DNA from: Fodinibacter sp963800505 | GTDB lineage: Bacteria > Actinomycetota > Actinomycetes > Actinomycetales > Dermatophilaceae | Length of the DNA stretch: 64,000 nucleotides | Reading direction: 5' to 3' | Assembly (NCBI GenBank): GCA_963800505.1 | Contig: CAWDBL010000001.1 | Location: 48,749 to 112,748 of the forward strand | Shown: positions 62,329 to 64,000 of the stretch, one piece after another | Layout: the number at the start of each line of letters is the position of its first letter | How positions within the stretch are numbered: the stretch's first letter is position 1 | Program-made: the position numbers and the translations under genes | Notes under the pieces: generated by a model | Database searches by the model: none | What the model saw: the letters and a program-made list of their open reading frames with translations, nothing else | Told to the model about the DNA's origin: nothing

Positions 62329-63045
62329 TCAGCGCAGCGCCCCAGACGCGTCGAGCACTGCCGAGCCGGCGAGCCAGGTGGCCCACGCGAGCACGACGGC
62401 GAAGCTGGTGTTCCAGACGGCTCGGGGCACCCGGGTGAGGCGCGCCAGCACTCCGGGGTCGCTCACTGCCGGGTCCGTCGCGGCGACCACCGCGCCGAGG
62501 TGGCGCCAGGCGCCGACGATGAGCACCAGGCCGACACCGACCACCACCTGGGCCTGCAGCTGCGGCGACCCGGCCCACCACAGGGCACCGGCCGCGACGA
62601 GGGCGACGGCCACGACGAGGGCGGTGAGCCCGGAGCGCACGCGCAGCACGCTGGTGACGAGCACGGCCAGGATGCCGGTGAGCACCGGCGCGGACCAGCC
62701 CCGCACCGCGAGCCACACGGCGAGCGCGCCGACGACGGCGGGTGCGGGGTAGCCCGCCCAGGTCGTGAGCACGCGGCCCACCCCGCGTGCGGGGCCCACC
62801 GTGACGGCGTGCCCGGACATGTCGCCGCGCAGCACGAAACCGGTGAACCGGCGGCCGCACAGCATCCCGACGCCGGCGTGGCCGAGCTCGTGCACCAGGG
62901 TGACGGCGAGGCGCACCACCCGCCAGACCGGCTCGACCGCCACCGCCACGAGGGCCGCGACGAGCACCACGAGCACGGGCGCCCCGGCGAGGGCGATGCC
63001 CTGCTCGGGCACCACCCTCGACCAGACCTGCTCGAACCAGTTCAT
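62329..63045 (-). CDS. M50-family membrane metallopeptidase
   Basis: The 238-residue polytopic protein has the M50B zinc motif VHELGHAGVGMLCGR in its second hydrophobic region and about six further helices (VLTTWAGYPAPAVVGALAVW). It resembles the actinobacterial M50 family of uncharacterised intramembrane peptidases. Site-2 proteases of this kind release membrane-bound regulators; no partner anti-sigma gene is adjacent. Confidence 0.87.
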   Translation of the reverse strand: MNWFEQVWSRVVPEQGIALAGAPVLVVLVAALVAVAVEPVWRVVRLAVTLVHELGHAGVGMLCGRRFTGFVLRGDMSGHAVTVGPARGVGRVLTTWAGYPAPAVVGALAVWLAVRGWSAPVLTGILAVLVTSVLRVRSGLTALVVAVALVAAGALWWAGSPQLQAQVVVGVGLVLIVGAWRHLGAVVAATDPAVSDPGVLARLTRVPRAVWNTSFAVVLAWATWLAGSAVLDASGALR

Positions 63046-63088
63046 GACACGAAAGCCCTGACCAGCGGGCGGTGCGCGCCCGCCGGCG

Positions 63089-64000
63089 TCAGCGCGAGCG
63101 GCGGCTCGCGCCCTCGGAGAAGGAGGCCGCCGAGCGGGCCGGCCGCGACGAGGTGCTGTACGTGGATGCCGGACGGCCGCCGGTCGAGCGGGTGGACGAG
63201 CCGGCCGGGCGAGAGGACGAGCCGCCGGCCGATCGGCTGGAGGGGCCGCCGGCGCCGCGACGCCGCTGGCCGTTGCCACTGTTGCCGCCGGTGGAGGTGC
63301 CGCGCGGGCCACCGCCCTGCTTACCGCGGCCGCGGCCACCGCCACCCTGGCGGGCCGGCGTGGTGGGCTCGGGCAGCGCGATGCCGCCCTCGAAGGAGCG
63401 CTCGCCGGGGGCGAGCTGCTGCAGCAGCGGGTGGGTGGAGGTGACCCGGGTCGTCGTCGGGTTCACGCCGGCCTTGCGGGTGAGGTCGCGCACGTCGCGC
63501 ACCTGGTCGTCGGTCATCAGCGTGATGACGGTGCCCGACGCGCCGGCGCGGGCGGTGCGGCCCGAGCGGTGCGTGTAGGCCTTGTGCTCGACCGGCGGGT
63601 CGGCGTGGATGACCAGCGCGACGTCGTCGACGTGGATGCCGCGGGCGGCGATGTCGGTGGCGACCAGGGTGCGGGCAGCGCCGGAGTGGAAGGCGTCCAT
63701 GGTGCGGGTGCGGGCGTTCTGGCTGAGGTTGCCGTGCAGCTCCACCGCGGGCACGCCCGAGCCGTTGAGCTGGCGGGCCAGCTTCTTGGCGCGGTGCTTG
63801 GTGCGGGTGAAGACCACGGTGCGGCCGGGGGCGGCGACCAGGTCGAGCAGCACGGGCAGGTGCCCGTCGGTGGTCACGTGCAGCACGTGGTGCGACATCG
63901 TCGAGATCGGCGACTGGGCCGAGTCGGCCTGGTGGGTCACCGGGTTGTGCAGGTAGCGCTTGGCGATGACGCTGATGCCGCCGTCGAGCGTGGCGGAGAA
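63089..64000 (-). CDS. DEAD-box ATP-dependent RNA helicase, C-terminal part (window edge)
   Basis: The visible 303 residues begin at motif III (FSATLDGG) and run through the second RecA domain: VVFTRTKHRAKKLARQLNGS, VATDIAARGIHVDDVALVIH and THRSGRTARAGASG. A basic, Gly/Arg/Ser-rich tail (GGGGRGRGKQGGG and following) would bind RNA. This is the RhlE/CsdA-like architecture. The N-terminal half lies beyond 64000. Confidence 0.92.
   Translation of the reverse strand, partial: FSATLDGGISVIAKRYLHNPVTHQADSAQSPISTMSHHVLHVTTDGHLPVLLDLVAAPGRTVVFTRTKHRAKKLARQLNGSGVPAVELHGNLSQNARTRTMDAFHSGAARTLVATDIAARGIHVDDVALVIHADPPVEHKAYTHRSGRTARAGASGTVITLMTDDQVRDVRDLTRKAGVNPTTTRVTSTHPLLQQLAPGERSFEGGIALPEPTTPARQGGGGRGRGKQGGGPRGTSTGGNSGNGQRRRGAGGPSSRSAGGSSSRPAGSSTRSTGGRPASTYSTSSRPARSAASFSEGASRRSR

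Overview
The window is chromosomal DNA from a very high-GC actinobacterium. GC-biased third codon positions, frequent GTG starts, 4-bp GTGA/ATGA gene overlaps and the conserved block crgA-DUF881-trpG-pknB-pbpA-rodA-pstP-fhaB-fhaA-tRNA-Leu all point to Actinomycetota. By protein flavour it is most likely a member of Micrococcales (Intrasporangiaceae-like); this placement is inference. The pknB-fhaA block normally lies near oriC, so the window is probably origin-proximal. No insertion sequence, prophage or CRISPR array is visible.

Layout. (1) 86-6242: an F420-type flavin protein, then a lactate locus (permease plus FAD/Fe-S lactate dehydrogenase, the latter frameshifted) divergent from a GntR/FCD regulator with an LldR-type operator. 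(2) 6326-14282: a glycan-use operon (LacI regulator, lipoprotein binding protein, two permeases, GH144-type glucanase, GH3 glucosidase), probably for beta-1,2-glucan. (3) 14418-26555: an LEA-like membrane protein, cyclophilin, zinc-finger rhomboid, then the cell-division/Ser-Thr kinase block. (4) 26657-35394: pirin, tRNA-Leu, a deletion scar of an ABC-2 exporter next to a duplicated tRNA 3' end, a MarR/monooxygenase pair, a spermidine-synthase-like membrane protein, an E2-like acyltransferase/SDR pair, iron-regulated bfd-bfr, and a GNAT enzyme. (5) 35586-41291: a small helical protein, a two-component system and a 1107-residue secreted polyglycine/Ig-like protein. (6) 41579-48777: a three-gene cassette (cellulose-synthase-like GT2, seven-repeat propeller fused to an M64 metallopeptidase, DUF1508-like protein) lying between a frameshifted DUF3516 helicase and a decayed second copy of that helicase's 3' end. 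(7) 48846-55060: small housekeeping or stress proteins and a large secreted nuclease. (8) 55145-61892: a catabolic locus (MDR dehydrogenase, LigA, LigB, citryl-CoA-lyase-like protein, CaiB CoA-transferase; divergent amidohydrolase and IclR) with two matching palindromes between the divergent arms. (9) 61871-64000: a small unknown protein, an M50 membrane peptidase and the 3' part of a DEAD-box RNA helicase cut by the window edge.

The most unusual parts are the propeller-peptidase cassette bracketed by helicase 3'-end sequence, the LigAB/citryl-CoA-lyase-like/CaiB pathway, the tRNA-proximal scar, and several perfect intergenic repeat pairs. Two otherwise intact genes each carry a single-base frameshift immediately after the same plus-strand pentamer, GCACC. 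The heptamer GGATGCC is strikingly common on both strands.
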